Source: an uncultured Desulfovibrio sp. (lineage in GTDB: Bacteria > Desulfobacterota > Desulfovibrionia > Desulfovibrionales > Desulfovibrionaceae). Taken from it: 64,000 nt of DNA. The notes under the pieces are model-generated. The model saw only the letters and a list, made by a program, of their open reading frames with translations, searched no databases and was not told where the DNA came from. The stretch is taken from the NCBI RefSeq assembly GCF_944324525.1, contig NZ_CALUWS010000003.1:1-64000 (forward strand), given 5' to 3'. This document shows, in pieces, positions 9,401-17,178 of this stretch. Position 1 is the first letter of the stretch. Each line of letters opens with the position of its first letter. Both the position numbers and the translations under genes were made by a program.

Positions 9401-10467
9401 ATGCGCCCCTTTTCCCCGGCCGCCGGCCGTACTTGCAGATAGCTGGATACCGGGACGATGTAGAGGCTGCCGCAGGCGCCGATGGCCGCATAGCAGGCGC
9501 AAAGCAGCGGGAAGTGCCATGCCGTCGGCGCCTGCGGGACGCAGGACACGAGCAGCAGCAGGACGCCGATGGCGGCCGATGCCGCGGGGACGGTGCGCTG
9601 CCAGCTCTGCTGCTGCCGCCGGGCCGAGAGCAGCGCGCCGCCGCAGATGCCGATCATGAGCGCACCGGGCAGCAGGCTGGTCAGTGTCGCGCTGAGCCCC
9701 AGTTGTCCGAGGCCGAAGGCATTGATCTCCAGCAGGACGAGGACGGACAGGCTGTAAAAGAAGGCATCCGCGCACAGGCAGAGGAAGATGTCCTGCCTGG
9801 CCCGCAGCCGCAGGAGTTCGACGGCCGAATTCCAGGCGCCGAAGAGCGGGAAGGGGGGGAGGTCCTCCGGCCGGGCCGCGGCGGGACGAAAGGGGACGAA
9901 GGCCACGGAGCACAGGCCCAAGAGAGCGACGCCCAGAACGGTCAGGGCGACCAGCCAGCGCCCGAAGGGGATGCGGGTGGCGAACCACGCGCTCTCAAGG
10001 GCGGCTCCCGCCAGAACGATGCCCAGCAGGATGGCAAGCGTGGTGGAGAGCTTGAGCAGAGCATTGGCGCGCGGCACCTGCTCCTGCGGGAAGATCTCGG
10101 GCAGCGAGCCGTTGAGCGCCGGACTGAACAGCGCCGCACTTGCGCCCATGAAAAAGAGCATGGCCAGCATGCCGCCCCAGTTCAGGGTAAGCAGCCCCCA
10201 GGCGCCGGCCAGCATGGCGGCAACTTCCAGCAACTTGGCCGCCAGCACCACATGTCGCTTGGGAAAGCGATCCGCCAGCCAGCCGGCCCAGGCCGAAAAG
10301 AGCACGAACGGCAGCGAAAAGAGCACCGTGCCCCAGGCCTGCACGCTGGCGAGCTGCAGACTCACGGCCAGCAGCAGCACAGCCTGCTTGAAAAAATTGT
10401 CGTTGAAGGTGCCCAGCGTGTAGCTGAGCCCCAGACTCATGGCCTGGCGGGTAAGGTTCTTCTGCAT
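6487..10467 (-). CDS. Four-module lysophospholipid transporter/acyltransferase/ACP/acyl-ligase fusion
   Basis: This 1326-residue protein joins the functions of E. coli LplT and Aas. Residues 1-400 are an MFS transporter of the LplT type with about 12 membrane helices. Residues about 440-640 are a PlsC acyltransferase with the NHPAYMD (HX4D) motif near 466. Residues about 690-770 form an acyl-carrier domain with the phosphopantetheine site GLDSL near 728. Residues about 800-1310 are an AMP-forming acyl ligase with the P-loop TSGSSSSPKG near 976. The likely role is import of lysophospholipid across the inner membrane and its re-acylation with fatty acid activated on the fused ACP. AGGAG precedes the ATG. 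The gene follows an ArsR-type regulator by 86 bases and is probably controlled by it. Confidence 0.9.
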   Translation of the reverse strand: MQKNLTRQAMSLGLSYTLGTFNDNFFKQAVLLLAVSLQLASVQAWGTVLFSLPFVLFSAWAGWLADRFPKRHVVLAAKLLEVAAMLAGAWGLLTLNWGGMLAMLFFMGASAALFSPALNGSLPEIFPQEQVPRANALLKLSTTLAILLGIVLAGAALESAWFATRIPFGRWLVALTVLGVALLGLCSVAFVPFRPAAARPEDLPPFPLFGAWNSAVELLRLRARQDIFLCLCADAFFYSLSVLVLLEINAFGLGQLGLSATLTSLLPGALMIGICGGALLSARRQQQSWQRTVPAASAAIGVLLLLVSCVPQAPTAWHFPLLCACYAAIGACGSLYIVPVSSYLQVRPAAGEKGRILGLCNFFSFLAMLLAGAAYYPLSLLTPAAGQALLGALSLLTAVLFAIRIARLPQRPETCGPVLKILQRALGVVLRALLSLRYRVRLEGQDCLRQATAEAEKRGSGLLLLPNHPAYMDPVILCAWLAPWSPRPLADRHQIGRFWLRPLAAAMRCIPLPDLRREGIAARKQVQASLARCTAALEQGETLLVYPAGSLSHDGQTHLGGNSGAYRLLRAVPDCVPVVIRTHGLWGSSFSWADGAPSLGRSLGRALLALLRNGIFFLRRREVRITFVRPQPLSRMEDGVTALNALLEACYADEPDVLRRVPFSRREPEVPDQPLAVRENRNECPPPAGLGEKEYQSVIRLLADLSPLEPRPEDLRPGQRLDSDLGLDSLAIVDLSLQLATLSGQEAVEPGDLQTVNDCLLAVCGQLGPQSPTGEEALRELAGRWQASLRSLPRQPLILPQAPNLALTILRQIRRMPSRPILADSGQMLTGAAFWTRAVVLSLFLRRRVGSGQSLGIMLPASPAAAICWLAVLLSGNTPVMLNWTTGVRNLRHALSLTHVHHLISARALLRRLDEHALEKAVSESGVCWLLLEEETAALPFSLRLAGALRARLSLLGWEGCAVSRAISPRAAVLFTSGSSSSPKGVPLTHDNILANCRDVAAVLALDTHDVMLAMLPPFHSLGLTGNIVLPLCFGMPVVYHANPAEGGRLAALCRRWRPTLLVTPPTFLDGLLRQARPGDLESLRLGFVGAEACPQRIYEEFARQTGGGQLCEGYGVTECSPVVSVNLPEEARPCTIGRPLPSVEVAVVSPHPPYRRLEPGQTGLLLVRGPNVFDGYLPSESGDPAVPFVTLEGQRWYDTGDLVQADEAGRMTFAGRRERFIKLGGEMISLPQLEEVLRRHFAAGQTEGGPCLAVDAVYAEEQPQLTLYTTLPVSCAQANAVLRAEGFSGLQMLRHVRRLAALPLLGSGKIDYRRLHVEGDARQGG

Positions 10468-10553
10468 ACGCGCGCTCCTTGCGGCAACATGCGTATGGCG
10501 TCAGATCCGCGCCGTCCGACGGCCGCGCGCCGGAACAGCGTCTGCCATGCTGC

Positions 10554-10889
10554 TCATCGGGGGCCGTCTTCTTCCACGGCCAGCTCCGCAAGGGCGTAAT
10601 CCCGGACCCGGTCGAGCATCTCAAGCGTGAAGGGGAGGTCCCGCCTGTAGAACACTTCCTTGCCTGTCCGCTGCGGGACCAGCAGTCCGGCGCGTACCAG
10701 CACGTTGACATGATGGCTGACGGCTGTGCGGCTCATGCCCACGATGCTCACCAGCGTGCTCAGGCTGATGCGTTCCCCCGGCTCAAAAAGCAGAAGTATC
10801 TTCTGGCGCGTGGCATCCCCCATGGCGGAAAAGACCTGCGCCACACGCTTCCAGTCGTCCGGCAGGGCAGTAATATAATGAGTGTTCAT
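10554..10889 (-). CDS. ArsR-family transcriptional regulator
   Basis: A 111-residue winged-helix repressor. ALPDDWKRVAQVFSAMGDATRQKILLLF opens the fold (here split as ALPDDWKRVA and MGDATRQKILLLF), the recognition region is MSRTAVSHHVNVLVRAG, and the wing contains GKEVFYRRD. The classical CxC metal-binding motif of ArsR/SmtB metal sensors is absent, so the inducer is probably not a thiophilic metal. It lies directly upstream of the lysophospholipid fusion gene on the same strand and probably autoregulates both, because an AT-rich palindrome overlaps its promoter. A lipid or membrane-stress ligand is a guess from context only. Confidence 0.88.
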   Translation of the reverse strand: MNTHYITALPDDWKRVAQVFSAMGDATRQKILLLFEPGERISLSTLVSIVGMSRTAVSHHVNVLVRAGLLVPQRTGKEVFYRRDLPFTLEMLDRVRDYALAELAVEEDGPR

Positions 10890-10928
10890 AGCCCCTGTGT
10901 AGACGGCGGGAATGTGGCTGTCAAGAAC

Positions 10929-10979
10929 ACCCTAGAAAAGCGGCTACATCTTGTCAACTAAAAAAGTAGTTATTTAGTT
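10929..10979 (-). promoter_or_regulatory. arsR promoter and candidate operator
   Basis: On the minus strand TTGACA (10957-10952) is followed after 17 bases by a poor -10 (TAGGGT). An AT-rich inverted repeat AACTAAA-N10-TTTAGTT (10956-10979) abuts the -35. Both the weak -10 and the palindrome fit a regulated promoter bound by the ArsR-type protein; binding is inferred. Confidence 0.5.
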
Positions 10980-11042
10980 TTTTTCTCCATCAAAGAGAGG
11001 CCGGATCTGCCGGCATGCGCCGCTCGGCCGAAGACCACGACA

Positions 11043-11080
11043 AAACGACGGGGAAGGCCGCCTCAACGGCAGCCTTCCCC
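11043..11080 (-). terminator. Probable terminator of asparagine synthase 2
   Basis: A long stem (GGGGAAGGC... / ...GCCTTCCCC, 11050-11062 with 11068-11080) lies 36 bases after the stop codon and is followed on the minus strand by a weak T tract (GTCGTTTTG). Confidence 0.7.
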
Positions 11081-11115
11081 GAACGACAGCGGGCTGGCGG
11101 CAGGGATGCCGCCGC

Positions 11116-13002
11116 TCAACGTCTGAGGCAGTGCCGGGCCCAAAGTTCCAGCATGAGCAGCGCCCAGAGCTCAATGGTGTTATTGGCCGTCCCGTCCATA
11201 TGCTGGGCCACGAGCCGCCGGATCTCGGACTGATTGACCCAGTCCCGGATGGTGCATTGCGTGCTCATGAGCGCATCCAGCACCAGCGTGCGCAGCGGGC
11301 CGCGCAGCCAGCTCTCCAGCGGCACCGTATTGTTGTGCCGCCGCCGGAAGACCAGATCATGCGGGAGGTGGCGCAGGCCGACCATCTTGACCAGCCACTT
11401 GGTCTCATAGCCCTTGCCGGTACTGCCGGGCCGTCTGTCCGGCATGCGTCTGACGCGCATCCCCACCGGCAGGGTCAGGGCAAAATCCACGACCTCGTTA
11501 TCCAGCATGGGCATGCGGACATCCAGCGTATGCGCGCCGGCCACCATGTCGATCCGCGGCAGCAGGCGTCCGGCAAGGAAGTGGTCCAGCTCGAAGAACT
11601 GGATCTTGTCCAGCCAGGTGGCGCGCGGGCAGCGGGCAAAGGCCCGCAACATGAGCATGATGGTCAGCTGCGGGTCGGCGGCCCCGCGCAAGTCCATGCA
11701 GCAGAGGCTTTCCTTGCGGTTGCCGAAGAACAGGGCAAACTGGCTGTAATAATAGCTGGCGCAGGGGTCCATCTCGCCGAGCAGACTCTTGCCCCCGTAG
11801 GCATGAGGCACGGTCTTGGTCAACTCGGTATGCACCTTGCGCACCTCGGGCGGCAGATCCGGCGTATCGTAGAGGAAGGGCGCAAGATAGCGGGCATAGC
11901 CGCCGAAGATGTTGTCCGTGCCGCTGGTGGTCACCGCGGCCCCCACATGCTGACTGGCCATGCGGGCAAGCCGCCAGGAGGTGAGCAGCGTCGGGTCGGC
12001 GAAGGGCTCGCCCATGTGGGCGACGATATCCGGCAATTCTTCCGTGACGCTGACGTCCAGCTCGCCGCTGACATGGCGCGTGCCGCAGATCTCCGCAGCC
12101 TGGGCAGCCTGACTGTTGACCCCGTGGTCGGCATCCACATAAGCCAGCGAGAGGCTCAGCATGTCGCCCGTCTGACGGGCCGCCTTGCCGGCGAAAAGCG
12201 AGGAGTCCAGCCCCCCGGAAAGGAAGAGCCCCGTCCCGGGCGTAACATGCCGCCGCGCCATCCGGTCCATGAGAGCGTCGAGCTCGTCGATGGCGTCCTC
12301 GTCGCTCCCCTCGAATTTGCGGCTGCCGTCCACATTCCAGTAGCGCAGGAAGAAGGCCGCGCGGCCGGGCTGCCATTCCAGCCAGCTAGCCGGTTCCAGC
12401 TTGTGGATCCCTTCAAAGGCCGTCAGCGGCGCGGGCGGCATCATGAAGGTGAGGTAGTGGAAGAGCGCATTGTAGTTGGGGCGGCGCTCAAGGGCCGGAT
12501 GCTTCAGCAGGGACATGACCTCGGAGGAAAAGAGGATGCCCTTGCCGGAGGAGGCGTAGTAGAGGGGCTTCTGCCCGAAACGGTCACGGACGAGGTAAAG
12601 CTTCTGGTCCCGCAGGTCCCACATGGCAAAGGCGAACATGCCGTTGAGCCGGGGCAGGCATTGCGGCCCCTGCGAAAGGAAAAGATAGGAGAGGATCTCC
12701 TCGTCCTGCTTGCTGCGGAAGACATGGCCGCTTTTCTCTATCTCTTCGCGCAGTTGCGGCCCATTGTAGAGCCGGCCGTCCAGCACGACGAGGTAACGCC
12801 CGCAGGGACTGACGAAGGGACGTTTGCCGCCGTCGTCCTCCGCCTCGCTGCCGCAGTAGCCCATGATGGCCTTATCGCCGAGATGGCCCTGCCGGGGAGG
12901 ATTCTTCCCTCGGTGGGACAATGCGTCCAGCATGGCCGCAAGGGCCGCACGTTCTTCATCCCTCACAACTTCCGAGGTCAGGACACCACAGATTCCGCTC
13001 AT
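11116..13002 (-). CDS. Asparagine synthase-like protein with degenerate glutaminase site
   Basis: A 628-residue paralogue of the synthase at 1499-3280. The ATP-using half is intact (SGGLDSS PP-loop near residue 260, SGTDNIFGGY), so it should still form an acyl-adenylate. The glutaminase half has lost its catalytic features: the N-terminus reads MSGICG, so the nucleophilic Cys2 is Ser; HRGPDG is HRGKNP; and the YNGELYN site reads LDGRLYN. This pattern is known in beta-lactam synthetases and lasso-peptide cyclases, which do not hydrolyse glutamine. The start ATG at 13002 follows AAGGA; a GTG two codons earlier is possible but still does not restore Cys2. It is monocistronic with its own terminator and sits beside an AT-rich foreign segment. 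The acceptor and amine are unknown. Confidence 0.85.
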   Translation of the reverse strand: MSGICGVLTSEVVRDEERAALAAMLDALSHRGKNPPRQGHLGDKAIMGYCGSEAEDDGGKRPFVSPCGRYLVVLDGRLYNGPQLREEIEKSGHVFRSKQDEEILSYLFLSQGPQCLPRLNGMFAFAMWDLRDQKLYLVRDRFGQKPLYYASSGKGILFSSEVMSLLKHPALERRPNYNALFHYLTFMMPPAPLTAFEGIHKLEPASWLEWQPGRAAFFLRYWNVDGSRKFEGSDEDAIDELDALMDRMARRHVTPGTGLFLSGGLDSSLFAGKAARQTGDMLSLSLAYVDADHGVNSQAAQAAEICGTRHVSGELDVSVTEELPDIVAHMGEPFADPTLLTSWRLARMASQHVGAAVTTSGTDNIFGGYARYLAPFLYDTPDLPPEVRKVHTELTKTVPHAYGGKSLLGEMDPCASYYYSQFALFFGNRKESLCCMDLRGAADPQLTIMLMLRAFARCPRATWLDKIQFFELDHFLAGRLLPRIDMVAGAHTLDVRMPMLDNEVVDFALTLPVGMRVRRMPDRRPGSTGKGYETKWLVKMVGLRHLPHDLVFRRRHNNTVPLESWLRGPLRTLVLDALMSTQCTIRDWVNQSEIRRLVAQHMDGTANNTIELWALLMLELWARHCLRR

Positions 13003-13066
13003 ATGCACATCCTTGGGGCACAGCCCGACTCGCCACCTTACCTTGTAGAAAGGATACGGTGGAGCT

Positions 13067-13594
13067 TTATTTAGGAATTGAAGACATAGATACTCTCATT
13101 AAATTTTGAGCATCTTTTTCTGACATTCCATACAATAATCCTAACGCTCCAATCATTTTTGGATCAGCAAGCAGCATCGCCTTTGCTTCCCGAACATCAA
13201 ACAAGGATGGCGGAGAAACAACAAAAGGTATATTAATATATTTTCCTTCATATTTAAAACGAATAACATAGTGCGAAGCATCGATAAAAGCATTAACTTT
13301 TTCCAACTCGACATCAGAAACTTTTTCATTATCTTTCAACGCATCATAAATAGAATCTCTAATATCTATGTCTATATCATCTTCAATCTTCTCCGCAAGA
13401 TTGTCGATAGCATCTTTTATATTTTCTATATCTTCTTTTGAATCCAGCTTCGTTTCAAGAGAAAACGCAATAGCATCAGCAAGAGATATGGATTTTATGG
13501 CAGACTCTTCGCTATCAAAGAAAAGTATGTATATGGGCAAATACACCAGCCAAGAAAAAATTACTATCCCCAAAAACCCCTTAACGATAGACAT
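13067..13594 (-). CDS. Hypothetical membrane-anchored protein, AT-rich
   Basis: A 175-residue protein of no recognised family. One N-terminal membrane helix (GFLGIVIFSWLVYLPIYILF, residues about 5-24) is followed by a very acidic, helical region rich in Asp, Glu, Lys and Ile (about 40-95). A mixed C-terminal half follows, with FKYEGKYINIPFVV and a hydrophobic end. Topology suggests a short anchor with the bulk on one side of the membrane. GGAG lies six bases before the ATG at 13594; a longer frame to 13651 lacks this. Its base composition is far more AT-rich than all neighbours, so it was probably acquired by transfer. Confidence 0.7.
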   Translation of the reverse strand: MSIVKGFLGIVIFSWLVYLPIYILFFDSEESAIKSISLADAIAFSLETKLDSKEDIENIKDAIDNLAEKIEDDIDIDIRDSIYDALKDNEKVSDVELEKVNAFIDASHYVIRFKYEGKYINIPFVVSPPSLFDVREAKAMLLADPKMIGALGLLYGMSEKDAQNLMRVSMSSIPK

Positions 13595-13721
13595 ATTGGC
13601 TCCAATATAAATTTTATTGTTGAAAAAATCAGATCGCTCATCTAAGAGCACAAACTGACTGACCTCGGAGATTACTCACAGCCTTCAAAAATTACCTTCT
13701 AGAAAGGTTGACCTAAAAATT

Positions 13722-14021
13722 CTAGCCCATCTTTTCGATATATTCAATGCCGCAACTCCGTATTTTGCCCACGAATTTCAGTATCGGGATTAGCCTCATG
13801 CATTCTTGATGTTGCAGCAACATGCCAAGCAAAACAGGAGCATCCGAACTTCCACGATCAGCCCTTTCGACAAAGACACCACATTGCACACACGTGATGC
13901 GCTCTTTCCCGTCTTGTTTTTTCGCGTGAGATGCGCCACAACGACACGCTCAGAGACAAGTCCCCCAAAAGGCATCTCTCAGAATCGGCTTTTCCATGTA
14001 CATTTTATCTTCTATCGCCAT
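13722..14021 (-). pseudogene. Possible decayed zinc-ribbon ORF with in-frame TGA
   Basis: Reading the minus strand from ATG 14021 gives a plausible protein that is interrupted by one TGA (13952-13950), then continues to a TAG at 13722. The part after the TGA contains CRCG and CVQCG, spaced like a zinc ribbon. No ribosome site is seen. The rest of 13595-14122 is AT-rich and holds nothing else recognisable. It may be a remnant of the foreign segment; readthrough or selenocysteine use is much less likely. Confidence 0.3.
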
Positions 14022-14122
14022 AATATGTGTGCATCACGTCTTTCATATCATGCAGCACTTGCCCGAAATAGACAATAGCCGCCGTCCCGACAGCTTGCCT
14101 CGTCACGCGACGGGACGCGGGA

Positions 14123-14527
14123 TCAGTTGAAATTGACGGCGATCTTGAGATTGGGAGCCTCATACTGACTGAAGAGCGCCATGCGTCCGCCGGCGGCGGG
14201 CTGGGCGTTGTCGGTCAGCGTGAACGGCTGGTCGCAGACCCAGCGGTCGATGGTGTCGCCAAGGGTATAGACCATGCCGTCCTTGACGCGCACGGCATGG
14301 ACGTAAAAGACCGTATTCTTGCTGTCCACCTTGAGATGAAAGGTCTTGCCGGGCTGGATGCTGTACCAGCCGTCGGTCGACCAGTGTCCTGTGGGACGCA
14401 GATAATGCACGGCCATGGCGACCACGGAGCGGGAATTGTTGTTGGCTTCGATATCCAGCGCATGGGCAAGGCGGGCACTGCACAGCAGGCCGCAGACGAG
14501 CAGCAGGGGCAGAAGGAGAAAACGCAT
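14123..14527 (-). CDS. Secreted DUF1036-family protein
   Basis: A 134-residue exported protein. Residues 1-24 form a signal peptide (MRFLLLPLLLVCGLLCSARLA... ending AHA). The mature part has the DUF1036 pattern of a small all-beta domain: NNNSRSVVAMAVHYL, GWYSIQPGKTF near the middle, and FYVHAVRV. Function of the family is not established; members are typically periplasmic or secreted. The ATG at 14527 is chosen because a signal peptide starts exactly there and GGGAG lies upstream, whereas the longer open frame is antisense-like. The adjacent 203-base gap to the oxidoreductase has no recognised feature. Confidence 0.78.
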   Translation of the reverse strand: MRFLLLPLLLVCGLLCSARLAHALDIEANNNSRSVVAMAVHYLRPTGHWSTDGWYSIQPGKTFHLKVDSKNTVFYVHAVRVKDGMVYTLGDTIDRWVCDQPFTLTDNAQPAAGGRMALFSQYEAPNLKIAVNFN

Positions 14528-14730
14528 GGCAGGTCTCCCGTAAGTTGACGGTGCATGGCGCGCCGATGGCGGCGCTTCGTCCAGCATGCCAAAGGTGCTC
14601 CGCAATGTCGAGGGGCCGCTCCAGGCGGCCGGGGCTGGACGTCCGCCGCGGATGGCGAGCCCATGACGCGGAAGGCCGCCCCTGCGGACGGCCTCCTGCC
14701 TGTCCCGGCGGACAGCGGGCATGACGGCCG

Positions 14731-15273
14731 TCAGGCCGCAAAGGTGTAGCCCGCTTCCAGCGCCTTGATGTTGGCGGGGATGAGCTTGGCGTAATGCGCG
14801 TTGACCACGCTGTGCATGGCCTGCTTGACCGCTTCCGGGTCCAGCGCCCCGGTCGCCCGCAGCCACGCGCCCAGGGCGACCACATTGGCCATCTTCACGT
14901 TGCCCAGCTCATGGGCCATGTCGTTGACCGGGATGTAGACCGTCCTTTTGCGTCCATCCAGCAGCTCGCGGGAAACCAGCGAGGCATTGACGATCTGCAC
15001 GCCGTCCTCCCGCAGCCGCGGCTGAAACTTGTGCAAAGAAGGCTCGTTGAGGATGATGGCGGACATGGGCCGGTTGACCAGCGGCGAGCCCACGGGGTGC
15101 GTATCCAGCACAACGGTGCAGTTGGCGGTGCCGCCGCGCATCTCCGCGCCGTACACGGGGATGAAGCTCACTTCCAGCCCCTGTTCCAGTCCGGCCTGGG
15201 CCAGCAGGTTGCCGATGAGCATGACCCCCTGCCCGCCGAAACCGGCCATGATGACGTCCTGATAGCCGCTCAT
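14731..15273 (-). CDS. 2-oxoacid:ferredoxin oxidoreductase, gamma subunit
   Basis: The 180-residue gamma subunit (POR_C fold) of a four-subunit CoA-acylating 2-oxoacid dehydrogenase. It begins with the family signature MAGFGGQGVMLIGNLLAQAG and has the substrate-side motif YGAEMRGGTANC. Its ATG overlaps the stop of the beta-subunit gene by four bases (ATGA), so the genes are translationally coupled. It is the last gene of the operon 17396 to 14731 (delta, alpha, beta, gamma). The four-gene layout with a short separate ferredoxin subunit is that of the 2-oxoglutarate (Kor) and branched-chain 2-oxoisovalerate (Vor) enzymes, not the single-chain pyruvate enzyme of sulfate reducers. Confidence 0.93.
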   Translation of the reverse strand: MSGYQDVIMAGFGGQGVMLIGNLLAQAGLEQGLEVSFIPVYGAEMRGGTANCTVVLDTHPVGSPLVNRPMSAIILNEPSLHKFQPRLREDGVQIVNASLVSRELLDGRKRTVYIPVNDMAHELGNVKMANVVALGAWLRATGALDPEAVKQAMHSVVNAHYAKLIPANIKALEAGYTFAA

Positions 15274-16082
15274 GCCTGCACCTCGCTCTGTTTGCGCTCT
15301 TCCCGCACGTCCCGGAAGACCCCCAGCGGGAAGACGGGGATCATCTCTTCGCTGATGCGGCGATTGGCTTTCAGGGGATCCAGATGCCAGTTGGTCGGAC
15401 AGCCGGCCAGCAGTTCCACGAAGCTGAAGCCCAGCCCCTGCATCTGACAGCTGAAGGCCGTACGCAAGGCCTTTTTGGCCTGCCGGATGTGCTTCACGCT
15501 GTCGAGGGCGCAACGCTCGGCATAGGCCACACCGGCCAGCCCGCCCATGATCTCGCTCATGTGGATGGGGCCGCCCTCGCCCAGCAGGTGACGGCCCAGC
15601 GGGGTGGTGGTGGTCTTCTGGCCCAGCAGGGTGGTGGGGGCCATCTGGCCGCCGGTCATGCCGTACACCGTATTGTTGATGAAGACCGCCGTGATGTTCT
15701 CGCCGCGATTGGCGGCATGCACGGACTCCGCCAGCCCGATGGCCGCCATGTCCCCGTCCCCCTGATAGGTGAAGACGATGCTTTCCGGCCGGGCACGGCG
15801 GATGCCGGTGGCCACGGCGCAGGCGCGTCCGTGCGGGGACTCCACGGCGTCCACGTTGAAATAATCGTAGCTGAAGGCCGAGCAGCCTACCGAGGCCACA
15901 AGGATGGCCCGCTCCGCCAGGCCCAGTTCATCCAGCACTTCGCTCACCAGACGGTGAGCGATGCCGTGATGACAGCCGGGGCAGTAGTGCGTCGGCTTGT
16001 GCGCCAGGGTCGGCGTGGCGTCGAAGACCAGTTCCTCGCCCGCGCCGGGGCGCAGGCGTTCGTCCGAAGTCGCGTCCTGCAT
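15270..16082 (-). CDS. 2-oxoacid:ferredoxin oxidoreductase, beta subunit (TPP-binding)
   Basis: A 270-residue thiamine-diphosphate subunit. YCPGCHHGIAHRL near residue 32 supplies a conserved cysteine pair, and GDGDMAAIGLAESVHAANR followed by NNTVYGMTGGQ forms the TPP/Mg-binding core. The enzyme oxidatively decarboxylates a 2-oxoacid with CoA, giving an acyl-CoA and reduced ferredoxin. The ATG at 16082 lies one base after the alpha-subunit stop. Kor and Vor beta subunits cannot be told apart safely by eye; the substrate call stays open between 2-oxoglutarate and branched-chain 2-oxoacids. Confidence 0.93.
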   Translation of the reverse strand: MQDATSDERLRPGAGEELVFDATPTLAHKPTHYCPGCHHGIAHRLVSEVLDELGLAERAILVASVGCSAFSYDYFNVDAVESPHGRACAVATGIRRARPESIVFTYQGDGDMAAIGLAESVHAANRGENITAVFINNTVYGMTGGQMAPTTLLGQKTTTTPLGRHLLGEGGPIHMSEIMGGLAGVAYAERCALDSVKHIRQAKKALRTAFSCQMQGLGFSFVELLAGCPTNWHLDPLKANRRISEEMIPVFPLGVFRDVREERKQSEVQA

Positions 16083-16083
16083 G

Positions 16084-17178
16084 TCAGTCCTCCCTGAGTG
16101 CGGTGAGAATGGGATCCACAAGGTCGTCCGCGCCGATGAACATGCCGGGCATGATGCCGTGCCAGCTGACCGTGGAACGGCGGGCCAGCACGTCCAGCGC
16201 CAGGCGCACGTCCTCCACCATCTGGCCGGTGTTCTGCTCCATGACCAGCAGGCGACGGTCGCGCGCCACGCGGCGCAACGCCGCCTCCGGGAAGGGAAAG
16301 AGCGTGACGGGACGGAACAGGCCCACGCGGCAGCCCTGTTCACGCAGCTGCCGGACGGCGCTGCGGGCGATGCGGGCCACGGAACCGAAGGCCACCACGA
16401 TGAGCTCGGCGTCCTCGCACTGCCATTCCTCCCAGGCCACATGGGCACGCATAGCCTCGTACTTGCGCATGAGCAGCACATTGCGCTCGGCCAGCGCGCC
16501 CTCGGCCAGATAGACCGACTTGAGCAGGCGCGGCCCTGCGCCCGGCCCGCGTTTGCCGTAGCCTTCCAGCCGCCAGGGGGCGGACAGGGCGGCGTAGCCG
16601 TCGGCCGTCAGGGCATCGGCGGGCGGCTGCCGCCGCACGCCTTCCTTGATCTGGGCCACGATGGCGTCCCCGAGCACCATGACGGGATTGGCAAAGGTGA
16701 AGGCCAGCCGGAAGGCGCGGAACATGAAGTCATAGCATTCCTGCGCCGTGGACGGAGCGAGCACGAAATTGCGGTGGTCGCCGTTGCCGCCGCCCTTGAC
16801 CGCCTGGAAGTAGTCCCCCTGGGAGGGGCCGATGTCCCCGAGGCCCGGCCCGCCGCGCATCATGTTGACGATGACGCCGGGGATCTGGCTGCCCGCCATG
16901 TAGGAAAGCGATTCCTGCATGAGCGCGATGCCGCAGCTTGAGGAGGACGTCATGGCCGGGATGCCGCAGGAGCCCGCGCCCAGCAGCATGGCGCTGGCGG
17001 CAAGCTCGCTCTCGGCCTGCACGAACTGCCCGCCGTTTTCCGGCAGCAGACGGCTCATGGCTTCGGGGATCTCGTTCTGCGGGGTAATGGGATAGCCGAA
17101 ATAGCAGCGGCAGCCGGCATCCAGCGCGCCATAGGCCACAGCCTCGTTGCCCTTGATGAGGATGCGTCCGTCATTCAT
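16084..17178 (-). CDS. 2-oxoacid:ferredoxin oxidoreductase, alpha subunit
   Basis: A 364-residue alpha subunit carrying the pyrimidine-binding domain: KGNEAVAYGALDAGCRCYFG and YPITPQNEIPEAM at the N-terminus, the ESELAASAMLLGAG segment with the catalytic Glu, MRGGPGLGDIGPSQGDYF in the middle, and a transketolase-C-like end (ELIVVAFGSVARIA). Similar sequences are usually labelled VorB or KorA. It overlaps the ferredoxin-subunit stop by four bases and is followed immediately by the beta subunit, so the four proteins are made in balanced amounts. Confidence 0.93.
   Translation of the reverse strand: MNDGRILIKGNEAVAYGALDAGCRCYFGYPITPQNEIPEAMSRLLPENGGQFVQAESELAASAMLLGAGSCGIPAMTSSSSCGIALMQESLSYMAGSQIPGVIVNMMRGGPGLGDIGPSQGDYFQAVKGGGNGDHRNFVLAPSTAQECYDFMFRAFRLAFTFANPVMVLGDAIVAQIKEGVRRQPPADALTADGYAALSAPWRLEGYGKRGPGAGPRLLKSVYLAEGALAERNVLLMRKYEAMRAHVAWEEWQCEDAELIVVAFGSVARIARSAVRQLREQGCRVGLFRPVTLFPFPEAALRRVARDRRLLVMEQNTGQMVEDVRLALDVLARRSTVSWHGIMPGMFIGADDLVDPILTALRED

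Noticed and set aside
13806..14078. 90-codon plus-strand frame in the AT-rich segment
   Set aside because: No ribosome site and implausible composition; the minus strand shows better coding character.
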